From Psychromonas arctica DSM 14288 (lineage in GTDB: Bacteria > Pseudomonadota > Gammaproteobacteria > Enterobacterales > Psychromonadaceae): DNA of 64,000 bases. How positions within the stretch are numbered: position 1 is the first letter of the stretch; every line of letters begins with the position of its first letter. Where the stretch lies: contig NZ_KI519477.1 of assembly GCF_000482725.1 (NCBI RefSeq), positions 340,923 to 404,922 on the forward strand, read 5' to 3'. Position numbers and translations under genes: made by a program. The notes below the pieces were generated by a model. It was not told the origin of the DNA. It saw only the letters and a program-made list of their open reading frames with translations, and made no database searches. Of the stretch, positions 47,330 to 58,941 are shown in pieces.

Positions 47330-50152
47330 TTAATGACTCGCCTCGTCGACTAAATATAAAATAGACTGATAAGGGATCCCGCTATGGTGGGATAATCCGA
47401 TTTCACAGGTACGGCTATTACTAAAACCACGAGTACAATGTTCGGGAACCTGCGCTTTTAGAGTGTGCACCGCCGCAGCATTTAATTCAGGTGTCGTAAA
47501 ACCTTTATCTCCAGCCCATCCACAGCACTGAATATGTTCAGGTATAATGACATCTGATGTACAACGTTTTGCTAATTGTAGCATGCTATTCTCAATCCCC
47601 ATGCGACGAGAGCTACAAGTAACATGCAACATCACCGTTTCTTCAATCGGCTTGATAGTTAAATGGTTAAGTAGGTATTTAAGCACAAACACAGTCGGCT
47701 CTAGAATCTCCATTGTGTGTGTGAATTTTTCAATACTGTGTTTTGCACAAGGGCTTGTATCCATTAAAACAGGCCACTTACCTTGCTCACTAGCTTGCCA
47801 TAATGCCATTTCTAATTGCTTCGATTTTTGATCTGCAAGTAGATTCATTCCTTTACTATCGTAAGGCATACCACAGCATTGATCCGATAACGACTCAGGA
47901 ATGATAATGTCAAAACCTGCTTTTTTGATCAACGACTCCGTCACTTCTGTCAGTGATCGACTTTCTTTATTTCCAGCTTGTTGCCCCATGGTACGACTTG
48001 CACAGGAAGGTAGGTAGACCACTTTTTTATTCGTTTGATCTGCGCTAATCGAATTGTGCGGGCGATGCTTATTAGATGTCGGTAATTCCGGGACCCACAT
48101 TGGCGTTTTACCCGCACTTAAGTGACGTAATTCATTCGCTACCTTAGCAACGGCTTTTTCACCTAATACTTTCTGGGCAAGTGTATTCGCTTTCAAACTA
48201 AGATTAACCATGTTACTCGTTGTTGCAAAATGATCTGCAGTCCAACGTGCGATAGGTGTAAATTTTTTATACTTACTGGTACGTAATTTTTTTATCAAAT
48301 CGCCAGTATTAATACCAACCGGACAGCGATCGGCACACAAGCCTGTTGCCGCACAAGTATCTATCCCTTGATATTCAAACACCTTTTGTAAAGCACTTGC
48401 ACCTTCCGTTTCTCCAGCGCTTTCGCGACGCTGTAGCTCTCGGTACAAAACGATACGCTGGCGTGGCGATAAACTAAGCGTACGCGATGGACACACTGGT
48501 TCACAGAAGCCACATTCAATACAGCGATCAATCAAGTCATCTGCCTTAGGCATCGGCTTTAAATTTTTAAGATGTGATTGAGGATCATCATTAATAATAA
48601 CCCCTGGATTTAATATACTGTGAGGATCAAATAATGCTTTAATTTGCTGCATTAAAGCATACCCATCTTTGCCCCACTCCAGCTCAACATAAGGAGCCAT
48701 GTTACGCCCTGTGCCATGCTCTGCTTTCAATGAACCGCGATATTTGACAGCGACCAAATCAGCGACTGCATCCATAAAGTCACCGTATCGCTTAACCTCA
48801 TCCTCGGCCTCAAAGCTTTGAGTAAACACAAAATGTAAATTCCCCTCTAGTGCATGGCCAAAAATGATCGCTTCATCATAATGAAATTGATCAAACAGTT
48901 TTTGTAAGTCATGTACGCCAGCGGCCAAATGTTCAACGGGAAAAGCAACATCTTCAATAATAACTGTAGTGCCGACTTCACGCACAGCTCCTACTGCAGG
49001 AAACATACCTTTGCGGATCCCCCATAATGTGGCAACCGTATTCGCACCGCTAGTAAAAGAGATAGATTCAATCATTTTAAATTGAGCGATTGTATTCATA
49101 ATACTGACACATTGCTGATCCAGTAATGCTTGATCACCGGCCCTAGACTCAATAAGTAAGGTCCCTGCTTTTAGATTTAAGTTCTTAATAAAACCTGGCA
49201 TACCTGGTTTATCAGCCACAGAGCGCATCGCGCGCCCATCCATCATCTCAACAGCGGAAACAGGGTCACCAGTTAATGCAGTCACCGCTTTACTGGCTTC
49301 TTCTATGCTTTCAAAAACGATTAATGCAGAAGCTTTATGAGGATGTTCAATCACAGTGTTATAGGTAATTTCAGCAATAAAGCCTAATGTCCCTTCCGAG
49401 CCGATCATTAAATGTTTAATCACCTCGATAGGATCAGAATAATCGACTAACGCATTAAGTGAATAACCGGTGGTATTTTTGAGACGATATTTATGGCGAA
49501 TACGATCTGTTAGTTGCTGATTCTCCGCCACTTTCTTACACAAATCTTTAATGCCTTGCATTAACGTCGACTGTTTAGTTTGAAAAGCCTTAACGCTTTC
49601 TAGATCGCTAGTATCGAGGAGTGTGCCATCGGCAAAGACTAACTTCATACTATCAACGGTACGGTAAGAATTTTGCGCACTACCACAACACATACCACTT
49701 GCGTTATTTGCTGCAATACCACCAATTTTACAGGTGTTAATTGAAGCAGGATCTGGTCCAATTTTACGACCAAATGCGGCCAAATACTTATTCGCATCTG
49801 CGCCAATAACGCCCGGCTGCAGCGTTATTTTAAAACCATCATCATGGATCTGATGATCGCGCCAATCATCAGTTAATGTGATTAATACAGAATCTGATAC
49901 TGCTTGCCCTGATAAGCTAGTTCCTGCAGCACGAAAGGTACAGGCAATATTAAGTTGAGCACAGGCTTGAATAGTAAAAATAACTTCATCAATATTTTTT
50001 AAACGCACCACCATCTTTGGTATTAAACGATAAAAACTAGCATCCGTGCCATAAGCAAGTAGCAGCGCAGGGTCGGTAAAAATACGCTCTTTTTCGACAT
50101 GTTCCATCAACCTATTTTGTAATTGTTGATATTGCCCTTGATTATTTTCCAT
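47330..50152 (-). CDS. dld: FAD- and Fe-S-containing D-lactate dehydrogenase (Dld-II type)
   Basis: The 940-residue fusion has a PCMH-type FAD domain (about 30-260; GTSLSGQAVSDSVL, GIAANNASGMCCG), an FAD-linked oxidase C domain (about 270-530; HGTGRNMAPYVE), two 4Fe-4S motifs (CIECGFCEPVCP and CAATGLCADRCP, about 550-640) and CCG domains (DQCCGMPYD, IQCCGWAGDKG). This is the architecture of the Shewanella Dld-II respiratory D-lactate dehydrogenase. It follows the lactate permease by 110 bp in the same direction, which supports lactate as substrate. A close paralogue, YdiJ, is the main alternative. Confidence 0.88.
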   Translation of the reverse strand: MENNQGQYQQLQNRLMEHVEKERIFTDPALLLAYGTDASFYRLIPKMVVRLKNIDEVIFTIQACAQLNIACTFRAAGTSLSGQAVSDSVLITLTDDWRDHQIHDDGFKITLQPGVIGADANKYLAAFGRKIGPDPASINTCKIGGIAANNASGMCCGSAQNSYRTVDSMKLVFADGTLLDTSDLESVKAFQTKQSTLMQGIKDLCKKVAENQQLTDRIRHKYRLKNTTGYSLNALVDYSDPIEVIKHLMIGSEGTLGFIAEITYNTVIEHPHKASALIVFESIEEASKAVTALTGDPVSAVEMMDGRAMRSVADKPGMPGFIKNLNLKAGTLLIESRAGDQALLDQQCVSIMNTIAQFKMIESISFTSGANTVATLWGIRKGMFPAVGAVREVGTTVIIEDVAFPVEHLAAGVHDLQKLFDQFHYDEAIIFGHALEGNLHFVFTQSFEAEDEVKRYGDFMDAVADLVAVKYRGSLKAEHGTGRNMAPYVELEWGKDGYALMQQIKALFDPHSILNPGVIINDDPQSHLKNLKPMPKADDLIDRCIECGFCEPVCPSRTLSLSPRQRIVLYRELQRRESAGETEGASALQKVFEYQGIDTCAATGLCADRCPVGINTGDLIKKLRTSKYKKFTPIARWTADHFATTSNMVNLSLKANTLAQKVLGEKAVAKVANELRHLSAGKTPMWVPELPTSNKHRPHNSISADQTNKKVVYLPSCASRTMGQQAGNKESRSLTEVTESLIKKAGFDIIIPESLSDQCCGMPYDSKGMNLLADQKSKQLEMALWQASEQGKWPVLMDTSPCAKHSIEKFTHTMEILEPTVFVLKYLLNHLTIKPIEETVMLHVTCSSRRMGIENSMLQLAKRCTSDVIIPEHIQCCGWAGDKGFTTPELNAAAVHTLKAQVPEHCTRGFSNSRTCEIGLSHHSGIPYQSILYLVDEASH

Positions 50153-50262
50153 TATTTATCCTTAATTAAACTACCTACTAGCTTTGACTATTTTATATAT
50201 TCGGCGTACTAGATGAATCGAGGCTAATACAAACTTTAATTTACTAATCAGCCTGCCATGAT

Positions 50263-51987
50263 TTATTGAATGTTAGCTTGAGCAGCCATTAAACTATCAC
50301 TAATATTAAAGCCATAGATAATGACCAAACCAATAATGCCCGTTGCTACAACATAATAAAAAGTAGGGATCGCCGTTCTACGTAATGTGATCCCCTCACG
50401 ACCAAGTAAACCAACCGTAGCGGAGGCGGCAACCACATTATGGATAGCAATCATATTACCAGCTGCAGCACCAACCGCTTGCAGTGAAACAACCGCAACA
50501 CTTGAAACCCCCAATGTTTGCGCCACTTCAAATTGAAACTGGCTAAACATCATATTTGAAACCGTATTAGACCCCGCAATAAATGCACCGAGTGCACCAA
50601 TAGAAGCACTCAACCCTGGAAATAAAGTACCTACAATATCAGATGCAAAATTTGCAGTAGTCACCGGCATACTGGCTAAATCAGCCCCATTAATACCTGA
50701 ATTGATAAAAATACGTACCATCGGTACTGTGAAGACTAAAACAAAACCAGCGCCAATTAATGTTTTACTCGACTCTTTAAATGCACAACCTAACGGTTTG
50801 ATACTGCGGGCCTGTATTAACACGGCCAATAATGCAATAAATACTAAGATGCCACCTGGAAGATACAATGGTTGAATAGCTGCACTGACCCCCGTTTCAC
50901 CTAATATGTTATTAAACGATAAACTAACACTCTTCAATAACCCCTTAAACTCAGGACTAACACGACTAGCAACAAGTACCACTGCTAATAACAAATATGG
51001 AAGCCAAGCAAGTGCAAGACCCATCTCTTTTGTTTTAGCAGATTTTTTTAAGCCAGCTTTTAAATCCATTTTTAATGAACCTAACCACTCTCTAGGCCAC
51101 TTATCTTCACTTTCAAAATCCCAGGTAGTTTTAGGCACTAGAAAACCTTTTTTAGCGGCTGTCACTACAACGGCCAGGCTCACTAAACCACCCATTAACG
51201 AAGGAAATTCAGCACCAAGAAAAACGCCTGTTAATGCATAGGGGACGGTAAATGCTAAACCAGCAAAGAGTGCAAAAGGTAAAATATCTAAGCCTTCAGT
51301 CCAACTTTTTTTGCGACCAAAAAATCGAGTTAACATCATCGCCATTAATACTGGAATAAACGTCCCTACGACAGCATGAATAACCGCCACGTTGCTCGTG
51401 ATTTCTTGTAAATAGATATCCCACGTTGAACCACCCGCAATTAGCACTTCTGAAATATTATGTGTATCAAGCCCTTTATTGACACCAACAATGATTGGCG
51501 TCCCAACAGCGCCAAATGATACCGGAGTAGATTGAATCATCATTCCCATAACCACCGCAGCCAAAGCAGGAAAACCGATTGCTACCAATAATGGCGCAGC
51601 AATTGCTGCAGGTGTTCCAAATCCAGATGCCCCTTCGATAAATGAACCAAAGCACCAAGCAATAATGATCGCTTGTATACGGCGATCTGCTGAAATATCA
51701 ATGAAGCCATTACGGATCACACTAATTGCGCCAGTATGCTTCAAGGTATTAAGTAAAAAGATAGCTCCGAAGACAATCCATAATACCGCAACGGTAATGG
51801 TTAAACCTTGTAAAGAGGAAGCAATGATCCTTGTTATTGACATATCCCAAGCGAAAACAGCAACGGCGACTGTCAATACAAAAGCAACTGGCATAGCGCG
51901 TTTTGCAGGCCAATTTAGCCCTACCAGTAATATAGCCGCGACCACTATTGGTGAAAAAGCAATTAACGCAAGTAAAGTATCGTTCAT
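50263..51987 (-). CDS. lldP: L-lactate permease family transporter
   Basis: The 574-residue inner-membrane protein has about 13 hydrophobic helices and matches the LctP family: [20 protein letters not shown] near 120, [13 protein letters not shown] near 155 and [14 protein letters not shown] near 460. It imports lactate with protons. It is the first gene of an lldP-dld operon, with a LysR-type gene 148 bp upstream on the other strand. An aaggaa ribosome site precedes the ATG. Confidence 0.93.
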   Translation of the reverse strand: MNDTLLALIAFSPIVVAAILLVGLNWPAKRAMPVAFVLTVAVAVFAWDMSITRIIASSLQGLTITVAVLWIVFGAIFLLNTLKHTGAISVIRNGFIDISADRRIQAIIIAWCFGSFIEGASGFGTPAAIAAPLLVAIGFPALAAVVMGMMIQSTPVSFGAVGTPIIVGVNKGLDTHNISEVLIAGGSTWDIYLQEITSNVAVIHAVVGTFIPVLMAMMLTRFFGRKKSWTEGLDILPFALFAGLAFTVPYALTGVFLGAEFPSLMGGLVSLAVVVTAAKKGFLVPKTTWDFESEDKWPREWLGSLKMDLKAGLKKSAKTKEMGLALAWLPYLLLAVVLVASRVSPEFKGLLKSVSLSFNNILGETGVSAAIQPLYLPGGILVFIALLAVLIQARSIKPLGCAFKESSKTLIGAGFVLVFTVPMVRIFINSGINGADLASMPVTTANFASDIVGTLFPGLSASIGALGAFIAGSNTVSNMMFSQFQFEVAQTLGVSSVAVVSLQAVGAAAGNMIAIHNVVAASATVGLLGREGITLRRTAIPTFYYVVATGIIGLVIIYGFNISDSLMAAQANIQ

Positions 51988-52135
51988 ATTATGTTTCCTT
52001 CCTTAGAACAGTTGGTAAGCCGTCATAAACACAGTTTAAAAAGTAAAATTTATAATTTTTGTTTATATTTATTGTTGTCAGTTTGTTAATGGAGTGTGAC
52101 GATACTCCTTTCCTTTTTATCGATATAGGGAAATA

Positions 52136-53071
52136 ATGAAAAACATTATTTCCAAAATTAAGATAATTATGACAAAAACAGATGATCTGATTCTATTTGC
52201 GCAAGTGGTAGAGCATGGTTCTTTCAGTAAAGTCGCTGAGCTCAATTCCCTCACAAACTCAGTGGTTAGTAAGCATATAGCCCGATTAGAGACAGAACTT
52301 GGTGTGCAACTTTTATATAGAACGACAAGAAAGTTAACGTTAAGTGAAGCAGGAAAGGTGCTCTATCAAGGTGCTAAAAATGTGAAGCAGGCCGCTACCG
52401 AAGCAATTGACGCCGTCTATGGTTATGGCGAAAGTATGACCGGACACATTAAAATGTCAGTTCCGACCATTTCTGGTGACTTGCTATTGGCGAACTCAGT
52501 TGCTGAATTTTGTCGCATGCATCCTGGATTTACCGTTGATATGTCGCTCAAAAATTCATTTGTTGATCTAATTGAAGGAGGTTATGACTTAGTGATTAGA
52601 ACTGCACAACTTGAAGATTCTAATTTGATCGCAAGACACCTGATCGATTCACAATGGGTCATTTGCGCTGCACCAAGCTATATAGCTAGCGCAGGTATAC
52701 CAGTAACACCTGAAGACATAGTTAACCATAATTGCCTACAGTATGCTTATCAAACAACGGGGGCTTCAGAGTGGGAATTTAAAGGTGAGCATGAGAATTA
52801 TCTTATTAAAGTCACGGGTAATTTTTCTACTAATAATGCGGGGGCATTAAGAAAAGCAGCATTAGGGGGAAATGGCCTTGCCTATGTGCCACGTTGTTTA
52901 GTCTATCAAGATTTTTTAAAAGGTGACTTAATTGATATTTTTCCAGATCAAGTGGGGAAAAAACTAGGGATTTATGCCGTTTACCCTTTTACGCGCCAAC
53001 CTCCTAGAAAAATTCGTTTGTTGATTGAGCATATTAAACAAAGTTATGCTGCAATAGCAGAGTCGTTTTAG
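52136..53071 (+). CDS. LysR-type regulator divergent from lldP-dld
   Basis: The 311-residue regulator has the LysR helix-turn-helix (DLILFAQVVEHGSFSKVAEL, about 15-34) and an effector domain of the CrgA/DsdC-like group (APSYIASAGIPVTPED). An aggga ribosome site favours the first ATG, though M12 (52169) aligns better with relatives. Divergent placement makes it the likely controller of lldP-dld. In E. coli and Shewanella the lactate genes are usually controlled by GntR-type LldR or by LysR-type LlpR-like proteins, so a LysR here is not unprecedented. Confidence 0.88.
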   Translation: MKNIISKIKIIMTKTDDLILFAQVVEHGSFSKVAELNSLTNSVVSKHIARLETELGVQLLYRTTRKLTLSEAGKVLYQGAKNVKQAATEAIDAVYGYGESMTGHIKMSVPTISGDLLLANSVAEFCRMHPGFTVDMSLKNSFVDLIEGGYDLVIRTAQLEDSNLIARHLIDSQWVICAAPSYIASAGIPVTPEDIVNHNCLQYAYQTTGASEWEFKGEHENYLIKVTGNFSTNNAGALRKAALGGNGLAYVPRCLVYQDFLKGDLIDIFPDQVGKKLGIYAVYPFTRQPPRKIRLLIEHIKQSYAAIAESF

Positions 53072-53433
53072 AATATTAATATTAGCTGTAAGCAGGCATA
53101 ACTGACTCCATTACTTATTTTGCCGACCTCATAGATATATTATTACCCCATAATGAGGCTTTTATGCGCTTCAATACGGGATCCACCTTCATCTATTCTG
53201 CATTTATAATAATTTTATAAAACTTAGATTCAAATGATAGCGCTAATACACTTATAACTTAAGTTAGGTAATTAACGATCGTTTTTAGCTTGTCGAAGTT
53301 TTTTACATTTAAAAAATCAATGGTCAACAATGAAATATATTATTCTCAATAAAAAGAAGCACATATGAAATAAAGTATCTTTGATAAGAAAAAAATAGAC
53401 TTAAAACTATTTGTTTTGAGAGTTAAAGAAGTA

Positions 53434-53467
53434 TATTTCGACTATTCATAAATATATAGTCGAAATA
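53434..53467. promoter_or_regulatory. Perfect 12 bp inverted repeat in the lysR-PEP-CTERM spacer
   Basis: tatttcgactat pairs with atagtcgaaata around a 10-base AT loop, 142 bp upstream of the PEP-CTERM gene. It could be an operator or a T-poor terminator. The spacer 53072-53608 is otherwise AT-rich with no gene. Confidence 0.4.
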
Positions 53468-53608
53468 AATTACACTAATATTGTTAATTATCAAAATGAT
53501 AAATAAACAATTGATTTTAAATACATTATTAATATTTATTTTATGGCACTCAACTTGCTTATACTTAATTATAGATACCTATTTGTAAATATAAACAAGG
53601 AAGATAAT

Positions 53609-54211
53609 ATGAATATAACTAAATTAGTAGTAAGTGGCGTACTTGCTACAACAATGTCACTATCAGCTAACGCTACATTAATGACTATAGAGACTAAAGC
53701 CATCACAACAGCAATCGATAGTAGTGATTTAAATAGTTCATGGGCTGCTGAAACCTCATCAACGCTAACAAACACAGTTAATGCCTTTGAACAATATCAA
53801 ACAGGTCAAAATTCTATTAACCGATTTTCACTAGAATTTACTACTGAAAATGCTGCAACCTGGGGATTCCAAGCTGGTCTAGATGCTCATTATGGAGCGG
53901 CTATTTATGTAAATGGAAGTTTAGTTGAAAATAGAACAGATGATTTATGGTGGGCTAATTCATGGTCAAACTCTGACGTTATCACCGCCAGCGCTATCGA
54001 CATTGTAGCAGGCAATAACCTATTAGAAATATATTGGGCTGAAGCTTGTTGTAATGGTGCTAATTCAATTAGATTTAACGCCGATGGCACAAACTGGGAA
54101 ACATTAACTACAGCTAACATTACAACGGCAATACCTGAACCAGCAGCCTTAGCATTACTAGGGTTTGGATTATTAGGCTTTAGTTTACGTCGTAATAAAA
54201 AAGCATCATAA
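53609..54211 (+). CDS. PEP-CTERM sorting domain protein
   Basis: The 200-residue protein has a signal peptide (MNITKLVVSGVLATTMSLSA, residues 1-20) and a C-terminal PEPAALALLGFGLLGF plus basic tail, the PEP-CTERM signal recognised by exosortase. The middle (about 60-175) is a beta-rich domain with many tryptophans and acidic residues and a CC pair (EACCNGANS). It should be exported and cleaved. I start it at the ATG at 53609, with an aaggaag ribosome site; the longer frame from 53543 is unlikely. No exosortase or EPS gene lies in the window. Confidence 0.8.
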   Translation: MNITKLVVSGVLATTMSLSANATLMTIETKAITTAIDSSDLNSSWAAETSSTLTNTVNAFEQYQTGQNSINRFSLEFTTENAATWGFQAGLDAHYGAAIYVNGSLVENRTDDLWWANSWSNSDVITASAIDIVAGNNLLEIYWAEACCNGANSIRFNADGTNWETLTTANITTAIPEPAALALLGFGLLGFSLRRNKKAS

Positions 54212-54719
54212 AAATAACAGGGAGATAAAGCACAATCATCTTCCCAAATACAATCCGGTGCAGCTGTGCATCGGAGCTTCTATCAAAACACTTCTATAAT
54301 ATCTATTTAGCTATATCACAACCTATCAATACAAGTCACTATCAGCCACATAGCAATAGTAAACTACCCTATGTTACTTGCTTTAATAAAAGAAGTTATA
54401 ACCCTTTACAGAAGCTATCAGTATCATAAAACACCTAAGCTCTCTTTTTTGAATCCGCCAATATTATTTATCTAAAAACGTATAATTATAAATTACGCGA
54501 TGATAGTAGAAACAAAACCAGAGCCTGTTTGTACTTCGATATAGTGCCACCTTCACGAATAGCGAAATGCCCAAACCTTAATCCACTTTTCTGAATATTA
54601 TTTAACTAAAAACGTAGCAATGATATTAGGAATAACACCAGTAACTACCTGAACTTGGATTAGCGCCACCTTTACGGGTAGCGAGACGCGCAAACCTTAA
54701 TCCACTTTTCTACAGGCAT

Positions 54720-54748
54720 AAAAAAAGACAGCCTAAGCTGTCTTTTTT
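54720..54748. terminator. Duplicated tuf terminator (distal copy)
   Basis: gacagc pairs with gctgtc inside an A7 and T6 frame, identical to the copy at 54891. It belongs to the repeat array behind tuf and would act only on read-through. Confidence 0.8.
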
Positions 54749-54890
54749 GAATATTATTTAACTAAAAACGTGTAATTATAAATTACGCGATGATAGTAGA
54801 AACAACACCAGACACCTACCTGAACTTGGATTAGCGCCACCTTTACGGGTAGCGAAACGCGCAAACCTTAATCCACTTTTCTACAGGCAT

Positions 54891-54919
54891 AAAAAAAGAC
54901 AGCCTAAGCTGTCTTTTTT
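54891..54919. terminator. tuf operon terminator (proximal copy)
   Basis: gacagc with gctgtc over a four-base loop, flanked by A7 and T6. On the minus strand it lies 35 bp after the tuf stop codon and ends the rpsL-rpsG-fusA-tuf transcript. Confidence 0.92.
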
Positions 54920-54953
54920 GAATATTATTTAACTAAAAACGTGTAATTATAAA

Positions 54954-56138
54954 TTACGCGATGATAGTAGAAACAACACCAGCACCTACAGTACGGCCAC
55001 CTTCACGGATAGCGAAACGTAGACCTTCGTCCATAGCGATTGGACCAATTAGTTCAACAACGAACTTAAGGTTATCACCAGGCATTACCATTTCAACACC
55101 TTCTGGAAGCTCAACAGCACCAGTGATATCAGTTGTACGGAAGTAGAACTGTGGACGGTAACCTTTGAAGAATGGAGTATGACGACCACCTTCATCTTTA
55201 CTTAGTACGTATACTTCAGATTCGAACTTAGTATGTGGTTTGATTGAACCAGGTTTAGCTAGAACTTGACCACGTTCAACGTCTTCACGTTTAGTACCAC
55301 GTAAAAGAACACCAACGTTCTCACCAGCACGACCTTCGTCAAGAAGTTTACGGAACATCTCAACACCAGTACATGTAGTAGTAACAGTATCTTTAAGACC
55401 AACGATCTCAACAGATTCACCAACTTTGATGATACCGCGCTCAACACGACCAGTAACAACAGTACCACGACCAGCAATTGAGAATACATCTTCAATAGGT
55501 AGGATGAATGGTTTGTCGATATCACGCTCAGGAAGAGGAATGTAATTATCTAGAGCATCAGCTAGCTCAAGAATTTTCTCTTCCCACTCTGGAACACCTT
55601 CAAGTGCTTTAAGAGCTGAACCAAGGATAACTGGTAGGTCATCACCTGGGAAATCATATTCAGAAAGAAGTTCACGAACTTCCATTTCTACTAATTCTAG
55701 TAGCTCTTCATCATCAACCATGTCACATTTGTTTAAGAAAACAACTAAGTGTGGAACACCAACTTGACGAGAAAGTAGGATGTGCTCACGAGTTTGTGGC
55801 ATAGGACCATCTGTTGCAGCAACAACTAAGATACCACCATCCATTTGAGCAGCACCAGTGATCATGTTTTTAACATAATCGGCATGTCCAGGACAGTCTA
55901 CGTGTGCGTAGTGACGAGTTTCTGTATCGTATTCGATGTGAGAAGTATTGATTGTAATACCGCGCTCACGCTCTTCTGGAGCATTATCGATTGCAGAGAA
56001 ATCACGGATGTCGCCACCGAATTTCTTAGTTAATACAGCAGAGATTGCAGCTGTTAAAGTAGTTTTACCATGGTCAACGTGGCCAATTGTACCTACGTTT
56101 ACATGTGGTTTATTACGTTCAAATTTTTCTTTAGACAC
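54954..56138 (-). CDS. tuf: Elongation factor Tu
   Basis: The 394-residue GTPase brings aminoacyl-tRNA to the ribosome. G1 GHVDHGKT, G2/switch I region [10 protein letters not shown]3 DCPGHADYV and G4 NKCD are intact, and it ends [18 protein letters not shown] start it at the GTG at 56138 ([13 protein letters not shown] follows), which has a gaagg ribosome site; the ATG 36 bp upstream is not conserved in EF-Tu. It is the last gene of the str operon, and the tail is duplicated downstream. Confidence 0.97.
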   Translation of the reverse strand: MSKEKFERNKPHVNVGTIGHVDHGKTTLTAAISAVLTKKFGGDIRDFSAIDNAPEERERGITINTSHIEYDTETRHYAHVDCPGHADYVKNMITGAAQMDGGILVVAATDGPMPQTREHILLSRQVGVPHLVVFLNKCDMVDDEELLELVEMEVRELLSEYDFPGDDLPVILGSALKALEGVPEWEEKILELADALDNYIPLPERDIDKPFILPIEDVFSIAGRGTVVTGRVERGIIKVGESVEIVGLKDTVTTTCTGVEMFRKLLDEGRAGENVGVLLRGTKREDVERGQVLAKPGSIKPHTKFESEVYVLSKDEGGRHTPFFKGYRPQFYFRTTDITGAVELPEGVEMVMPGDNLKFVVELIGPIAMDEGLRFAIREGGRTVGAGVVSTIIA

Positions 56139-56212
56139 AGTGTGTACCTTCTTTATCAGTAAATACCTCTCCACATGCCATCACATGGAAAGGCGTTAGT
56201 TTAATTTATTTT

Positions 56213-58309
56213 TTATTTCGCTTCAATAATTGCGTTCGCAATTTTTTTAGGCGCATCGGCATATTCTAAAAATTCCATCGAATAAGATGCTCGACCTTGC
56301 GTAGCTGAACGAACTGCGGTTGCATAACCGAACATTTCTGACAGCGGTACTTTAGCATGTACGATTTTAACGCCACCAGGGCCATCGTCCATACCTTCAA
56401 TAATACCTCGACGACTATTAAGGTCGCCAACAACAGTGCCCATCCAATCTTCAGGAGTTGTTACTTCCACTTTCATCAAAGGTTCTAGGATAGTGGCATC
56501 AGCTTTTAATGCACCATCTCTAAAGCCCATCATCCCAGCAATTTTAAATGCCATTTCACTAGAGTCAACCTCATGGTATGTACCATGGAGTAAAGTGACT
56601 CGAACGTCAAGCATTGGGTAACCTGCAAGTACACCTTGGTTCATTTGTTCTTCGCAGCCTTTGCTCACCGCTGGAATGTATTCTTTTGGAATAGCATTAT
56701 CAGTAATTTGGTTTACAAATTCAAAACCAGAGCCCGCCGCAAGCGGTTCTAGTTTCAATCGGACATGGCCATAATGGCTAGGCCCTTCGCCTTGACGAAT
56801 AAACTTACCTTCGACTTCAACCGTTTTACGGATTGTTTCACGGTATGCTACTTGTGGATTACCCACGTTACAGTTCACAGAAAACTCACGACGCATACGG
56901 TCAACAATGATATCAAGGTGAAGTTCACCCATACCAGAGATCAATATTTGTCCAGACTCTTCATTTGTTTCAACACGAAATGAAGGATCTTCGGCAGATA
57001 GTTTTTGAAGTGCTAGTGTTAGCTTATCTTGGTCAACCTTAGTTTTAGGTTCAACCGCAATTTGAATCACCGGTTCAGGAAAATCCATACGCTCAAGAAT
57101 AATATTCTGTCCAACAACACAAAGCGTGTCCCCCGTAGTGACGTCTTTAAGGCCGATCGCAGCAGCGATATCGCCGGCACGAACTTCTTTGACTTCTTTA
57201 CGTTCGTTAGCATGCATCTGTACGATGCGTCCTAAACGCTCTTTTTTGCCTTTAATAGGAATAAATACTTGGTCACCAGACTTAACTACGCCTGAGTAAA
57301 CTCGCATAAACGTTAACGTTCCCACAAATGGGTCCGTTGCAATTTTAAATGCAAGTGCTGCAAATGGTGCGTCGTCAGTAGCAGGACATTCAATCTCTTG
57401 GTCATTGTGTCCATTGATAGCTTTAATCGCTTCAACTTCAACCGGAGAAGGTAAATAATCAATGACCGCATCTAACACTGCTTGAACACCTTTATTTTTA
57501 AAGGCACTGCCACAAGTCGCTAATACAATTTCATTATTTAACGTACGAATACGTAATCCAGCTTTGACTTCTTCTTCTGAAAGCTCACCTTCTTCAAGGT
57601 ATTTTTCCATTAGTTCATCATTTGCTTCTGCAGCTGCTTCTACTAGTTCTTCGTGCAAAGCTTGCGCGTGCTCTAGTAGATCAGCAGGAATGTCATCATA
57701 TTCAAATGTCATTCCCTGATCTGCATCGTTCCAATTAATCGCTTTCATTTTAATGAGGTCGATAACACCACGAAAGTCTTCTTCTGTTCCAATATTCAAA
57801 TGAATAGGAACACAAGTCGCACCTAAGCGATTTCGAATTTGCTCAAGTACAGATTCAAAATCAGCACCCGTACGGTCCATTTTGTTAACAAATACGATAC
57901 GCGGAACGTGGTATTTATTAGCTTGACGCCATACAGTTTCTGATTGAGGTTCTACACCTGACGAGCCACAAAATACAACTACAGCACCATCCAACACACG
58001 TAAAGAACGTTCAACTTCAATAGTGAAATCTACGTGTCCAGGGGTATCAATGATATTAATGCGGTGTTGCTCATACTGGTTTTGCATGCCCTGCCAGAAA
58101 GTAGTAGTCGCAGCGGATGTGATAGTAATACCACGTTCCTGCTCCTGCTCCATCCAGTCCATTGTTGCTGCGCCGTCGTGAACTTCACCAATACGGTGAG
58201 ATACGCCAGTGTAGAACAACACACGCTCTGTAGTAGTAGTTTTACCTGCATCGACATGAGCGACAATACCGATATTACGGTAGCGCTCAATAGGAGTTGT
58301 ACGTGACAA
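56213..58309 (-). CDS. fusA: Elongation factor G
   Basis: The 698-residue translocase GTPase has G1 AHVDAGKT, G3 DTPGHVDFT and G4 NKMD, then domains II-V. The frame extends upstream to 58366, but the family start [14 protein letters not shown] begins at a TTG at 58309, preceded by agaagg eight bases away. TTG is therefore the likely initiator, rare for such an abundant protein. It follows rpsG by 77 bp and precedes tuf by 74 bp. Confidence 0.95.
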   Translation of the reverse strand: MSRTTPIERYRNIGIVAHVDAGKTTTTERVLFYTGVSHRIGEVHDGAATMDWMEQEQERGITITSAATTTFWQGMQNQYEQHRINIIDTPGHVDFTIEVERSLRVLDGAVVVFCGSSGVEPQSETVWRQANKYHVPRIVFVNKMDRTGADFESVLEQIRNRLGATCVPIHLNIGTEEDFRGVIDLIKMKAINWNDADQGMTFEYDDIPADLLEHAQALHEELVEAAAEANDELMEKYLEEGELSEEEVKAGLRIRTLNNEIVLATCGSAFKNKGVQAVLDAVIDYLPSPVEVEAIKAINGHNDQEIECPATDDAPFAALAFKIATDPFVGTLTFMRVYSGVVKSGDQVFIPIKGKKERLGRIVQMHANERKEVKEVRAGDIAAAIGLKDVTTGDTLCVVGQNIILERMDFPEPVIQIAVEPKTKVDQDKLTLALQKLSAEDPSFRVETNEESGQILISGMGELHLDIIVDRMRREFSVNCNVGNPQVAYRETIRKTVEVEGKFIRQGEGPSHYGHVRLKLEPLAAGSGFEFVNQITDNAIPKEYIPAVSKGCEEQMNQGVLAGYPMLDVRVTLLHGTYHEVDSSEMAFKIAGMMGFRDGALKADATILEPLMKVEVTTPEDWMGTVVGDLNSRRGIIEGMDDGPGGVKIVHAKVPLSEMFGYATAVRSATQGRASYSMEFLEYADAPKKIANAIIEAK

Positions 58310-58386
58310 TGCAATGTCCTTCTTAAATAAAGCTTTGTGCAAATAGAAACGAAAAAGCACAAGCAAAAGCCTGTGCTAAGAATTTT

Positions 58387-58884
<498 letters not shown>

Positions 58885-58941
58885 TTACCCAAAACATATT
58901 AAAATTAAATAGTGTTTGTTTGGCCTTACTTACGGAAAGTA

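Larger units (their letters stand above)
54451..54953 (-). repeat. Tandem array of three decayed tuf 3' ends
   Basis: Downstream of tuf, three segments starting near 54451, 54593 and 54749 repeat the end of the EF-Tu gene and its trailer: gaatattatttaactaaaaacg, the last codons (acgcgatgatagtagaaacaacacc) and a mutated earlier stretch (gccacctttacgggtagcga, cgaaac). The intact tuf end forms the fourth unit. Spacing is 142, 156 and 171 bp; the shorter ones reflect deletions. Two units keep the terminator. None can encode EF-Tu. Confidence 0.88.

Noticed and set aside
54451-54953. A second tuf gene or a small peptide gene behind tuf
   Set aside because: The tuf-like pieces are about 75 bp, contain stops and shifts, and have no start or ribosome site.
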